From positions 186,001-250,000 of the forward strand of contig NZ_DASZBU010000010.1 of the NCBI RefSeq assembly GCF_035943815.1: a stretch of 64,000 nucleotides of DNA, given 5' to 3'. A model generated the notes under the pieces. It made no database searches. It was given only the letters and a program-made list of their open reading frames with translations, and had not been told where the DNA came from. The DNA is from Frateuria_A sp035943815 (GTDB lineage Bacteria; Pseudomonadota; Gammaproteobacteria; Xanthomonadales; Rhodanobacteraceae). Each line of letters opens with the position of its first letter. Position 1 is the first letter of the stretch. Both the position numbers and the translations under genes were made by a program. Positions 50,714-58,666 of the stretch are shown here, one piece after another.

Positions 50714-50986
50714 TTATTTGCCATTTGCCACCCCCGACCGTGGAGCATTATCGGCGGCATTTTGAAGCCGGTGCAAACCGTTCATTTTGCGGCGTGACAA
50801 AGCGCCGTTTATCGACCGCCGCAGACGGCTAATTCGGCGCATTATCGAGCGGCGCGCCTTGACCATTTCAGGCTCAACCTTTCCCGCCGCAGCGTCCTCT
50901 GCGAGCAGCGTATTGGCGACCTGAAGCACCTCCTGCCACACCTTCAGGCGGAAGCGCCAGCGCGTGACTCGGTCCATCTTTTTCAT
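50714..50986 (-). CDS. Small basic hypothetical protein (90 aa)
   Basis: The product begins 'MKKMDRVTRWRFRLKVWQEV' and is rich in Arg and Lys, with predicted helices and 'RRSIMRRISRLRRSINGALSRR'. No family is recognised. It is the last gene on the minus strand inside the putative Xer element, ending next to the left att-like site. AAGGGA lies upstream of the ATG. Coding status rests on position, start signal and charged helical composition only. Confidence 0.45.
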   Translation of the reverse strand: MKKMDRVTRWRFRLKVWQEVLQVANTLLAEDAAAGKVEPEMVKARRSIMRRISRLRRSINGALSRRKMNGLHRLQNAADNAPRSGVANGK

Positions 50987-51073
50987 GCGATGATCCCTTG
51001 GGGCTCAGCCCCGGTTGCTGTTGCAATCGCGGCACCCGGCCCACCCTCGACAAGTTGACCGGGTGCCGCACCT

Positions 51074-51394
51074 TCAAGCCCTGCCGTGGCAGCGCTTGTA
51101 CTTCTGACCGCTGCCGCACGGGCACGGCTGATTCGCTCCCACCTTCGGCACCTGAAGCGCGGTAGGTCCCTGTGCTGCCGCCGTCTTGGCGTCTGCCTTG
51201 CGAGCCTGCGCAGCCGGCGCCTGTGCCGGCAAAGCCACCCTGGCGGGAGGCTTCACCGCCTCAGGCTTGCGGGCGTCCAGGTAGTCACGCAGCGCGATCG
51301 CGCACAGGGCATTGAGCGACACGCCGAGCGTGTCCGCGTATGCCTGGGCTTCGGCCTTCAGCGGGTCAGGAAAGCGGAGGGTGGTGCTGGCCAT
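51074..51394 (-). CDS. SEC-C motif protein with RHH-like N-terminus (106 aa)
   Basis: The N-terminus 'MASTTLRFPDPLKAEAQAYADTLGVSLNALCAIALRDYL' resembles a ribbon-helix-helix DNA-binding domain, a linker of Ala/Pro/Lys follows, and the C-terminus is a zinc-binding SEC-C motif 'QPCPCGSGQKYKRCHG'. Such hybrids may be element-borne regulators. The ATG at 51394 overlaps the TGA of the upstream XafT-family gene (TGATG), so the two are coupled. The target is unknown. Confidence 0.75.
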   Translation of the reverse strand: MASTTLRFPDPLKAEAQAYADTLGVSLNALCAIALRDYLDARKPEAVKPPARVALPAQAPAAQARKADAKTAAAQGPTALQVPKVGANQPCPCGSGQKYKRCHGRA

Positions 51395-52281
51395 CACGCC
51401 ACCCCTGAGCGGGGCGGGTTTGCGTATGACGCCAGAATGGCGTCAGATTGCATGTCGCTAAGGTTGGTAGGTCCCCTGTTAGCCCAAGGGACCTTCCCGC
51501 ACACGGCGGGCAGGGAGATTAAACCGCATACTAGCGCCGTTTGTGGCATGTTGGAAGCCTCTTGGTTACTGGCTGGAAGGTGCCCCGAGTGATGCCAGTA
51601 TGACGCCAGATTGAAGCCACCGCTAGCCATTGCCGCGCCTGCGGCGGTGCCACACCGGATAACCACCAGGTCGCGGGCCGGATCGCCGGACGTTCGCCCG
51701 CCTGCGGCGCCTGCGGCTTGCCCGCAGGCGGCCGAGCCGGCCGGCTCTTCCGTGACGCGATCCAGAGCGGCCGCCGGGGTGGGCATGTGCCTTGCCGGCG
51801 CGAGGGAAGGGCGCTGGCCCGCGTCCTGCTCGCCTCGCCCTGGCTGCGAGATCAAGAGCGTCACGGCCTGCGGCCTCGCGGGGGCTGAAGCCCCCACACC
51901 CCCGAGCGTGCGGCGGTCGTAGTCCTCCCGCCAGAACCGGGCTTGCTCGCAGGTGATCCACCAGTGGCGCATGGTGCCCTGGTGGTAGCGCTTGCCGTCC
52001 GGGGACCACAGCCCGTTGCGGTTGACCGTCCAGCCGGCCCAGGCATCATCCAGCGCACCCAGGTCGCCCAGGCGCAGGAAGCGCAGCAGCCGCACCACGG
52101 CCCAGGGCACGCGGCATCGCCCGGCGTCCCAGTGCTGGACCGTCCGCAGGGCGACACCCAGGTACTTGGCGCACGCCTGGGGGGTCAGGAAGCAGCTATG
52201 CCGCAGCTCGCGGAACCCGTCCGGGGAGAGCCGCCATACGCGCCGAGGGCGGGCCCGTGGGATCCGTCCTTGATTGCGCAT
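51394..52281 (-). CDS. VC1465/XafT-family protein, putative Xer recombination activator (295 aa)
   Basis: An HTH-like part ('CFLTPQACAKYLGVALRTVQHWDAG') precedes the conserved 'VPWAVVRLLRFLRLGDLGALDDAWAGWTVNRNGLWSPDG' and 'WWITCEQARFWREDYDRR' blocks, which I recognise as the DUF3653/VC1465 family. Its member XafT of phage TLC activates XerD for dif recombination. The C-terminal ~160 residues are a low-complexity extension not typical of the family. The ATG at 52281 is inside the XerC arm of the dif-like site; a longer frame to 52380 crosses repeat DNA and is not preferred. Confidence 0.7.
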   Translation of the reverse strand: MRNQGRIPRARPRRVWRLSPDGFRELRHSCFLTPQACAKYLGVALRTVQHWDAGRCRVPWAVVRLLRFLRLGDLGALDDAWAGWTVNRNGLWSPDGKRYHQGTMRHWWITCEQARFWREDYDRRTLGGVGASAPARPQAVTLLISQPGRGEQDAGQRPSLAPARHMPTPAAALDRVTEEPAGSAACGQAAGAAGGRTSGDPARDLVVIRCGTAAGAAMASGGFNLASYWHHSGHLPASNQEASNMPQTALVCGLISLPAVCGKVPWANRGPTNLSDMQSDAILASYANPPRSGVA

Positions 52282-52300
52282 AATGTCTATTATGTCAAAT
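52273..52300 (+). other. dif-like site (complete XerC and XerD arms)
   Basis: A 28-bp site: XerC arm ATTGCGCATAA, central TGTCTA, XerD arm TTATGTCAAAT. I count 24 of 28 positions equal to the E. coli dif as I know it, the arms being nearly perfect. It could be chromosomal dif or attR of an integrated element. Confidence 0.78.
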
Positions 52301-52343
52301 TGTGTGAAGCGGCTCGTGCGTGCTGGCACGCGCTGTCGCTCCC

Positions 52344-52539
52344 CAGTTAACCTTGTCACCTCACCAGTTAACCATGTCATTCCGCTTTACCGTGTCACCT
52401 TTTAGCTGGATTGAGCTCCCAAAGTAGCTCAAAGAGGCTTTCGGAATCGATTAGTCCTCATGTAGGAGACAGTTGACCTCCCTCCATCCACTTAACCATG
52501 TCACCCAGCTAACCGTGTCACCCAATTAACCATGTCACC
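52344..52539 (+). repeat. Six 17-bp direct repeats in two triplets
   Basis: The unit is CAnTTAACCATGTCACC. Copies start at 52344, 52365 and 52383 (irregular), and at 52489, 52506 and 52523 (three contiguous units of exactly 17 bp). Multiple short terminal repeats of this kind occur at ends of IS21-family elements, but no transposase is present here. The last copy abuts the stop codon of the next gene. Confidence 0.7.
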
Positions 52540-53084
52540 TATGGGCGCGGATCGACCTTGGCCCCGCGTCTTGCTCTAGCCCGAACGTCTTCCTCGGACG
52601 CGATCGGCATGCTGATGAAGTCGGCCTCGGGAACGTCCTCGAACACGTTGAGGAAAGGCAGATGCACGAGGACTCTCCAGTCCTGGCCGTCTCGCTTGGC
52701 GGCGTATGGGTGAAGAATTTCCCGATCAGCACGACGACGATCGAAGCGAAGCAAGCCAGGGTTGGGATACTTGCCGGCCTCCTCCCCGAATTTGGCTTCG
52801 ATCATGATTCCGACCGCCTCGCTCGAGTAACCGGGGTGTCCAGACGACTCGTGCGCGTGTTTCGCGGCCAAAATGGCGTCTTCTTGCGTCAGATAGCAGC
52901 GCGCTATCTTGTGTTCGTCGAAGACGACCTCGTCCACGATATAGGGCGGTCCGGCCAGCCATTCGGGGGTGCGGCCTGTGAGTCGAATCGCCAGGACGGT
53001 CCGGGAGCCGGTATCGGTGCAGCGCCAGTGAAACCCCGCACCAGCGAAGAACTCTAGGCCGATATGGAAATCGCTCAATTTCAT
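52539..53084 (-). CDS. Hypothetical protein (181 aa)
   Basis: It begins 'MKLSDFHIGLEFFAGAGFHWRC' and contains 'PPYIVDEVVFDEHKIARCYLTQEDA'. It has no signal peptide, membrane segment or domain I can name. AGGA lies 7 nt before the ATG at 53084, supporting translation. It sits between the repeat array and a membrane-protein gene in the lower-GC accessory region, so it is probably horizontally acquired. Confidence 0.65.
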   Translation of the reverse strand: MKLSDFHIGLEFFAGAGFHWRCTDTGSRTVLAIRLTGRTPEWLAGPPYIVDEVVFDEHKIARCYLTQEDAILAAKHAHESSGHPGYSSEAVGIMIEAKFGEEAGKYPNPGLLRFDRRRADREILHPYAAKRDGQDWRVLVHLPFLNVFEDVPEADFISMPIASEEDVRARARRGAKVDPRP

Positions 53085-53145
53085 GGGCGTTCCTAGTGAT
53101 GGTAGGATTTTATTGCGCGGTCATCAGAAAATAAGTGCACCCGTA

Positions 53146-54162
53146 CTAGCGGTTCCTTGCTAGCGGCCGTCGGTCCGCTTCACCACTCGCGTTCTGGATA
53201 GGACAAGAGACACTGCTCGGTCCCTCAGGCGTCATTATCGAGTAGCGCCCGTCCTCTAGTTTGACGGTTGGCAACGGTCGTGAGGCCCCGCAAATTAAGC
53301 GAGGCCAGTAATCCAGCCCTCTCAACACAAAGATCACCCCGTGATAAATCGTGGTGCCAGGCACGATTTTCGGCGCAACTGCGGGAAGTGCAAGCCAGGC
53401 CACGACCATCAAGGCGCTCGCTGGGCGGAATACCCTGATGAGTTCGCCAGGCGCGTTGTTTGGAGGCGTGTCTTTGAGGCGCCAGAGCAGGACAAGAAGC
53501 GCACTCATAGCCTTGAGACCGGCCCACATGGCTCCAATCGTGCATACGAACGCCCACCAGACTAGAGGAACCAGCGAGACTGTCACAAAACCTACAAAGG
53601 AAGGGAAAGCCGCAGGGTCCTCATGCGTCAGTGCGAAGGTGAGCTCCCGCGCCCATGCGCCAGCGATGCAGAAGAACAAGGCTGTTAAAGCGGCCCACAC
53701 CATTTTTCCTGCTAAGCGCGCCCACGCTCGTCGGAACAGTCGTGAGGCCTGTAGCGTCCACTCAACCACTCCCAAGCCCATCATTATCCATGAGAGGCCG
53801 CTAGCCACGGAATCCACGCCAATCTGCGAGCCTGTTAAGCCGGGCAGCAAGAATAGAATTATCCAAAGGAAAATCAGAACATACCAAGCCAACTCCAACC
53901 AGGCCGGCATAGGCGTAGGGGCCCGCAAGCCGTCGACTCTGTGCTTTATCCCTGCCCAGGTTGTATTCACTTCCCGGCGCGCTTTGCTAACAAGGGAAAG
54001 GCAAGGTCTGAGAGCTCCCCGTAACACAAGCGCGATTAACCCCAGCGAAAAAAGCAAGCCGCAGGCGCGTTGCCAATGAAGTGTCCCTGCGCCAATGCCT
54101 AGAATTAGAAGCGCCAGTGGCAAGCGCCCGTCACGAATACGTTGGTTGAACGTGCTGCCCAT
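53146..54162 (-). CDS. Hypothetical polytopic membrane protein (338 aa)
   Basis: About seven hydrophobic segments are visible (for example 'LPLALLILGIGAGTLHW', 'LAWYVLIFLWIILFLLPGL', 'MVWAALTALFFCIAGAWA'). A C-terminal soluble tail follows 'VIFVLRGLDYWPRLICG'. The family is not recognised. GC content and codon use look lower than in the island. It lies in a minus-strand series with the preceding hypothetical gene and the KfrA-like gene, without clear operon spacing. Confidence 0.65.
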   Translation of the reverse strand: MGSTFNQRIRDGRLPLALLILGIGAGTLHWQRACGLLFSLGLIALVLRGALRPCLSLVSKARREVNTTWAGIKHRVDGLRAPTPMPAWLELAWYVLIFLWIILFLLPGLTGSQIGVDSVASGLSWIMMGLGVVEWTLQASRLFRRAWARLAGKMVWAALTALFFCIAGAWARELTFALTHEDPAAFPSFVGFVTVSLVPLVWWAFVCTIGAMWAGLKAMSALLVLLWRLKDTPPNNAPGELIRVFRPASALMVVAWLALPAVAPKIVPGTTIYHGVIFVLRGLDYWPRLICGASRPLPTVKLEDGRYSIMTPEGPSSVSCPIQNASGEADRRPLARNR

Positions 54163-54336
54163 GCCAAGCCCCCGAACAAATGTCCGAGCATAGTGCGGCT
54201 AGCTCGTCGCATACGCTGGGACTCGCCACGAGAACTGTTCGGTGCGATCGACGCCTCCCAATGTCATTTCCAAGGTGGGCACTGGGTGGATTGCGCCAGC
54301 CAGCTTGCCTGGCGACGCATCGGGTGCCCAGCGTGG

Positions 54337-55236
54337 TCAGCGTGTCCCGCTGCGTCCGCGAACTCCGGCAGCAGCTTTTTTCGCCCGACCCGTTTTGGAC
54401 TTAGAGGGCTTCGCCAGCCGGGTCTTCGACAGCGCTTTTTCCAGGCCGGCTACCTGCCCCGCAGAGACAGCCAGTTCCTTTTCCGCCATCCGAAGCCGCT
54501 CAAATAGTCCATCACGTTGCGCCAGCAGCTTCGTGATGGCGTCCTGATGGGCTCGATCCGTGGTCTCAGACAGCTGCTGCCAGTGCTTGGTCTCTTGCCG
54601 GGCCCGGTCAATCTCCTGGTGGGCGCGATCCTCAAGACCACGAATGTAAGCCTCTTGTCTTGTTCGCTCGCTGGCAAACGTCGACTGAAGCTCTGCAAGT
54701 TGGCTCCGAAGAACCTTAAGATCATGGGCTTGATGGTCACACAGCGTATGCAGCCGGTCCCGCTGCTGAGCGAGATCCGCCCGAAGGGCGTGGCTGTCCT
54801 GCAGTTGGGCATCCAGGGTAGCGCAGGCGTGCTCGGCGAGATCCTTGGCGGCTTGGGTCCGAGCGCGATCGGTCTCGGCCGCCTCCAAGCGGGCGGTCCA
54901 AGCCTGGCGTTCCGTGGCCAGGGCGCCGCGGGCGGCCTCCAACGCAGCCCGCTCCTCGGCAAAGCGCCCGGCGATCGCCTGGCTCGCCTGCTCGGTGGCC
55001 AGCTGCCACAAGCCCATCATCGCCTGCCCCACGGGCGTCGGCAGCTCCGGCAAGGCGCTGAGCTGGCGTAGCCGTTCGCCCAACTGGCCGCGCCACGCAT
55101 CGAGCATGCGCGTCACCGTGTTCGGCGAGCCGGTGCCGAGCTCGGCACGCACTTTCTCTACGGTGGGGTTCTCACCGGCGCCCAGAATGGCGTCCGCGGC
55201 GGCGTTGACCTGGTCCTGGGTGATTCCGCGCGGCAT
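54337..55236 (-). CDS. KfrA-like DNA-binding coiled-coil protein (299 aa)
   Basis: The N-terminal domain 'ITQDQVNAAADAILGAGENPTVEKVRAELGTGSPNTVTRMLDAW' matches the KfrA N-terminal DNA-binding family. Residues about 85-270 form a long Ala/Glu/Gln/Arg-rich coiled coil, and the C-terminus is basic (KPSKSKTGRAKKAAAG). KfrA proteins are plasmid or genomic-island nucleoid-organising repressors that polymerise. GAGGAG lies 8 nt before the ATG at 55236. Its presence supports an accessory or former plasmid/island origin of this region. Confidence 0.82.
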   Translation of the reverse strand: MPRGITQDQVNAAADAILGAGENPTVEKVRAELGTGSPNTVTRMLDAWRGQLGERLRQLSALPELPTPVGQAMMGLWQLATEQASQAIAGRFAEERAALEAARGALATERQAWTARLEAAETDRARTQAAKDLAEHACATLDAQLQDSHALRADLAQQRDRLHTLCDHQAHDLKVLRSQLAELQSTFASERTRQEAYIRGLEDRAHQEIDRARQETKHWQQLSETTDRAHQDAITKLLAQRDGLFERLRMAEKELAVSAGQVAGLEKALSKTRLAKPSKSKTGRAKKAAAGVRGRSGTR

Positions 55237-55316
55237 GCAATGGTCTCCTCGATCGGCGCCCTGCCCTCTGGGTTTTCTACTCGCGATAAGTGATGACTAA
55301 TCGGCCCTTCTCCCGA

Positions 55317-56330
55317 TCATACATTTTCAGAGCTCTCAAGCTCCGGCGTAGGACGACGGTCTTGCCGTGAAAGGACGGGACGCGAGGGAGCTAGGTGGGC
55401 GGAGATAGGCCTGGCTTTGCGGGATTCCGCAGGATGCCACCAGCGACGAGTGGGGACTCGGGGTGGCAGTGGTGGAGGGTTCTCAGTGTGCCCCCCCGTC
55501 GAGCGAACCACGTTCATGGCGGCACCTATGCCGCCTGCCGTTAATCCCCCCGAGCCGACGGTTCTCGTCGCTACCGTACTGACCACGTGTTGGGTGATAT
55601 GTCGTTCATAGTCCCGAACGTAAACATGCCCACCATTTCTGACGTGCGCCGACACGTGCTGCGGTACGCGGACCTTCTGAGTGCCGGTAACCCAGTCAGT
55701 CTGGAAGACGTTGCGAATGCCCTCAATGATGGCGCAAATCGACAGGATTATTAGGCCAACTGAGCCGCCAAGAAGAGCCAGCCGCGCATAGGCGTGCTTC
55801 AAAGGCGAGGCGGATACGACCCATGAGTGCACCGCGCCTATGGCAAGAAACGCGACGTCCAAGTATGAAACCGATGCCTCATACTGTTGCCCCAAGTTCG
55901 GTCCGACATAGAAGATCGGACGCAAGATGACAAACACGGAATTGCCAAAGAGCTCACCCCATGACAGGGGGAAAAGAATCAGTGAGGCAAAGATGCTCAA
56001 TAGCGCCAAGGGGAACAGCGTGATGATTGATTTCACTGTCATCACGACGTTGTAAATGACCCAAAGGATCAACAAGATCCCGAACAGGGGAAAGATCGCA
56101 GTCAAGCCCATGAGGACCAGTGACACAATCACTGATCCAATAATTTCGTGATACAAATCTTCGGAAATGATGTAGTAGATCAGATAGACGAACGAGGCAA
56201 GCGTCATGAGGCCTAGGAAAGCGGCAAAATTGGCCCAATCCTGCCCACCCAGACGATGTCGCATTACGTCTACGATAATCCACGCCAAAAAACACGCACT
56301 GGCGCGCGCCAACCTCCCCCCTGAAAACAT
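55317..56330 (-). CDS. Hypothetical membrane protein with Pro-rich tail (337 aa)
   Basis: Five to six hydrophobic segments occupy residues about 10-210 ('FAAFLGLMTLASFVYLIYYII', 'IIGSVIVSLVLMGLTAIFPLFGILLILWVIY'). The C-terminal ~120 residues are soluble, with His/Arg/Pro ('HVSAHVRNGGHVYVRDYERHITQHVV' then 'PPPLPPRVPTRRWW'). No family recognised. AAGGA precedes the ATG. The DNA is clearly more AT-rich than the island. Confidence 0.65.
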   Translation of the reverse strand: MFSGGRLARASACFLAWIIVDVMRHRLGGQDWANFAAFLGLMTLASFVYLIYYIISEDLYHEIIGSVIVSLVLMGLTAIFPLFGILLILWVIYNVVMTVKSIITLFPLALLSIFASLILFPLSWGELFGNSVFVILRPIFYVGPNLGQQYEASVSYLDVAFLAIGAVHSWVVSASPLKHAYARLALLGGSVGLIILSICAIIEGIRNVFQTDWVTGTQKVRVPQHVSAHVRNGGHVYVRDYERHITQHVVSTVATRTVGSGGLTAGGIGAAMNVVRSTGGHTENPPPLPPRVPTRRWWHPAESRKARPISAHLAPSRPVLSRQDRRPTPELESSENV

Positions 56331-56469
56331 GCCTTGTCCTTGATTTGTTGGTGCACTCGCACTCCGGAAAGCGTGTAAACCTTAGCACTGCACACTTTCT
56401 GGCGTCATCTCACGATCTTTGCCTCGCTAGGGCTGGGGTGCGGTAGATTCGACGCCCGACAAATCGATC

Positions 56470-56580
56470 TTGGGGCGCTGTGCCGAAGCGCTCACGGCGT
56501 GTTTCGAGGCGGCGGGCATCCGCGAGGGGGCTATCTTTCGGCGGATATGGAGGGGCCGGGTCGGCCCTTCCCTGCTCTGC
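56470..56580 (+). pseudogene. Fragment of a tyrosine recombinase (integrase)
   Basis: The frame at 56470 reads 'GRCAEALTACFEAAGIREGAIFRRIWRGRVG', resembling the segment 'CPVRALxAWLxAAGIxEGPVFRxV' of phage-type tyrosine integrases. Flanking catalytic blocks are not seen, so only a remnant remains. The rest of 56331-56698 holds no gene I can support. Confidence 0.45.
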
Positions 56581-56698
56581 CGGCCGGCGCTGTGGTTTAG
56601 CCCTCTAACTCTATGGTCTTCAAGGGCGATGGTTGAACGGCGCGATCATCATAGCGCTGCAGGAAACAGTATGACTGCGCTACCCCCGATAACGCACC

Positions 56699-57151
56699 CT
56701 AATCGCCCTGCCCTGACGTCTGCTCTCGTCTCGGCGTCCCGACAATCCAACAAATCGGCAGCGCCACGCACACAGCCAACGCTCCGCCGATGAGCGCTCC
56801 ATGGCGAAGCGCAACCCAACTAAGTGGACCAGTTCTACCAACAAACTGAAACACCCAGGCGGCAATCACCCCGAACAAGATTGCAACAATACAAACGCGT
56901 AGGGTCGATAGTTGAGATTTCCGTTGGAGCCAGTACAGATACGGCATGCCAAGAACCCATGTTGCAACGTAGCTCATGGGGAGGACAAAAATCACGGCCG
57001 ACACTACTCCAGCCTCCCAGCCACGAATCCCTAAAACAATTCCGTCTGTCGCGACACTCCAGAGCATGACAGCCAGGAAGAACATCAAGGGCGCAAACAA
57101 AGGAGCAATTATGCCTCCCACCCACAGCGGGAGCATATTAGTGCGCCTCAT
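56699..57151 (-). CDS. Putative membrane immunity protein for the adjacent Rhs toxin (150 aa)
   Basis: Four hydrophobic segments ('LPLWVGGIIAPLFAPLMFFLAVMLW', 'VVSAVIFVLPMSYVATWVLG', 'VCIVAILFGVIAAWVFQFVG', 'GALIGGALAVCVALPICWIV') make it an integral membrane protein. The ATG at 57151 lies 14 bp inside the 3' end of the first orphan Rhs toxin gene, the usual position of an immunity gene. A membrane location would suit a toxin that acts at the inner membrane. Function is inferred only from position and size; an in-frame start at 57187 is possible but more deeply overlapping. Confidence 0.6.
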   Translation of the reverse strand: MRRTNMLPLWVGGIIAPLFAPLMFFLAVMLWSVATDGIVLGIRGWEAGVVSAVIFVLPMSYVATWVLGMPYLYWLQRKSQLSTLRVCIVAILFGVIAAWVFQFVGRTGPLSWVALRHGALIGGALAVCVALPICWIVGTPRREQTSGQGD

Positions 57152-58115
57152 TGACGTTTCTCTGATTCTGGTTAACCCAGACGTCATTTATCAAAAAGTC
57201 GGACGCTTGCCCAAGGTTTTGCTTCAAAGCTGTTCCTTCGCCATAGGTCACCGCGTTGCCCTGTGCAACGCCACGAAGAACATAGCCTGGCGATAGCGTG
57301 TGCGAATTCTCAGTCACGTTCATCTCCCAAGTATTTCCGTTCGCGTCCTTGAAGGTATAGCTCTTGACGCTGGAGTCTCCTAAACCTACAGCGTTTGCCA
57401 CCGTTGCGAGCACAGCGCGAGGACCGGACGATGGCGCAGCGTTATTCGGCGTGCCTTCTGGTGTCGCTGATTTTCCTTTAGCGTTCGGAACCGGGTCTTG
57501 CGCAATGGCGTTAGCGACACTCTGTGGCGACTTATTACCGATAGGTGTTTCGTAGATGTATTCGTGATGACCTGTGTTTGAATCCATTTTCTGAGGCCAA
57601 TTGGAGGGCGCCGGAAATGGTGGCGTTGAGGGAAGGTAAGTCAACGGCTTACCATTTATCGTAGGCTGACACGTGAACGTGCTTCCCGAGCGCGTGCAAT
57701 CCTTACCATTCGGGTCTTGATTGATGATCGGATTGTTATTTGCGTAGTTGTAGCGATTGAAGGTGTTAGGGTTGCCTGCACTTGGGCTGATCGGATCTGA
57801 ACTCAAAAATCGCCCTGTAGCCGGATCGTAATACCGCGCCTGCATGTACACGAGCCCGGTGTCCGGGTCGTTCACGTGCCCGGTGTAGCCCGGCCCGTTG
57901 GGCGGTGCGCCCAGGGATGCCACCGGCGTGCCGTAGGGTGCGTAGTCGTAGCGCGCGATGATGTTGCCTTGCGCATCCGCTTCCACCAGCGGCGTTCCCT
58001 GCGGATCGGTGTAGACATAGGTCACCGTATCCGTCTGCGCATGGGCTTGCAGCCCCAGCCCCAGCCATAGGCCAAGCCGGAACAAGGTTTGAAGGGTGAC
58101 TCGGCTGATCTTCAT
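57138..58115 (-). CDS. Orphan Rhs-core toxin 1 with signal peptide (325 aa)
   Basis: A signal peptide (residues 1-26, ending QAHA) leads into the terminal Rhs core: 'DTVTYVYTDPQGTPLVEADAQ', 'GYTGHVNDPDTGLVYMQARYYDPATGRFLSSDP' and the boundary 'NPIINQDPNGKD'. After that the sequence is unique (about 185 residues), with no family recognised; it includes 'HHEYIYETPIGNKSPQSV' and 'SYTFKDANGNTWEMNV'. The start at 58115 is at the same position as in the paralogous cassette at 59925. A putative immunity gene overlaps its stop by 14 bp. Confidence 0.75.
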   Translation of the reverse strand: MKISRVTLQTLFRLGLWLGLGLQAHAQTDTVTYVYTDPQGTPLVEADAQGNIIARYDYAPYGTPVASLGAPPNGPGYTGHVNDPDTGLVYMQARYYDPATGRFLSSDPISPSAGNPNTFNRYNYANNNPIINQDPNGKDCTRSGSTFTCQPTINGKPLTYLPSTPPFPAPSNWPQKMDSNTGHHEYIYETPIGNKSPQSVANAIAQDPVPNAKGKSATPEGTPNNAAPSSGPRAVLATVANAVGLGDSSVKSYTFKDANGNTWEMNVTENSHTLSPGYVLRGVAQGNAVTYGEGTALKQNLGQASDFLINDVWVNQNQRNVNEAH

Positions 58116-58519
58116 AGCGCTATGCCCCTGCATGATGACCGCGCGTCGTCCCATCCGCGCCGTTGTGCACCGTGGAAGCACGGGTACGGCCAGGCGGAAC
58201 ACCTCATCACGTTGCAGGCGCGAACGCTCATCCCATGTCCTTTCATGCGGTCCGCCCTCACTGGTTCACCCTGGTCGGCGCCTGCGACGCGCTCCATGGC
58301 GAACAGCCAATGGCATTGCAGGCCTGCAAAGCCACCGAGACGGTCGCCCCGCCTACGAGGAACTCGGGAATGGACGTTGCCGTCGTGGTTGTCGTACTGC
58401 AGACACCATTCGGTTGGCAGTTTTGGAAGTTGTAACTCGCGGCGCCGACGACGGCTGGCCAGGACGCGGCCAGCGAGTATCTCGTCGGAGGTCGAAGACT
58501 CGGATCGGTGGTGGCATAG
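57832..58519 (-). repeat. Copy 1 of a duplicated segment (second copy 59642-60319)
   Basis: About 680 bp covering the Rhs-core 5' part of the orphan cassette, its leader, and the 3' tail of the big rhs gene is repeated at an offset of about 1.8 kb with high identity. The unique toxin and immunity sequences lie between the copies. Homology ends abruptly at 58520, where a palindromic element begins. Confidence 0.8.
58258..58519 (-). pseudogene. Duplicated 3' tail of the large rhs gene
   Basis: This segment matches 60059-60319, the last 87 codons and stop of the large Rhs/Fn3 protein, with scattered substitutions and no obvious indels, but has no start or upstream coding sequence. It lies upstream of orphan cassette 1 exactly as the real rhs 3' end lies upstream of cassette 2. 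Confidence 0.78.
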
Positions 58520-58534
58520 AGGACAAAAGGGACA

Positions 58535-58597
58535 AAAGGGGACGTGGCAAATTAACTCCCGCGGCCGAAGTCAACATTAATTAGCCACGTCCCCTTT
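58535..58597. repeat. REP/MITE-like palindrome
   Basis: 21-bp arms at 58535-58555 and 58577-58597 are inverted copies with one mismatch around a 21-nt spacer. Each arm begins AAAGGGGACGTGGC. Such arms resemble elements mobilised by REP-associated transposases; none is nearby. It starts within 16 bp of the point where the duplicated segment ends. Confidence 0.7.
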
Positions 58598-58666
58598 AAA
58601 TGAAACTGGTATTGCACCCGGCGTCAAGGTCTTTTCCTGAGACGCTGGGCCCCATCTAACCTCAGG

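Larger units (their letters stand above)
50686..52300 (+). mobile_element. Candidate minimal Xer-dependent integrative element at dif
   Basis: Two direct copies of ATTGCGCATAATGT (50686-50699 and 52273-52286) bound 1.59 kb. The right copy continues into a full dif-like site; the left continues into a degenerate XerD arm. The interior encodes, on the minus strand, a VC1465/XafT-family protein, a SEC-C protein and a small basic protein. This is the layout of an element integrated by XerC/XerD (as with filamentous or TLC-type phages), but no replication, Zot or coat genes are present, so it is a satellite, a remnant or a new minimal type. Confidence 0.6.

Noticed and set aside
52344..52539. CRISPR-like array
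   Set aside because: Repeats are 17 bp, contiguous or irregularly spaced, with no unique spacers and no cas genes.
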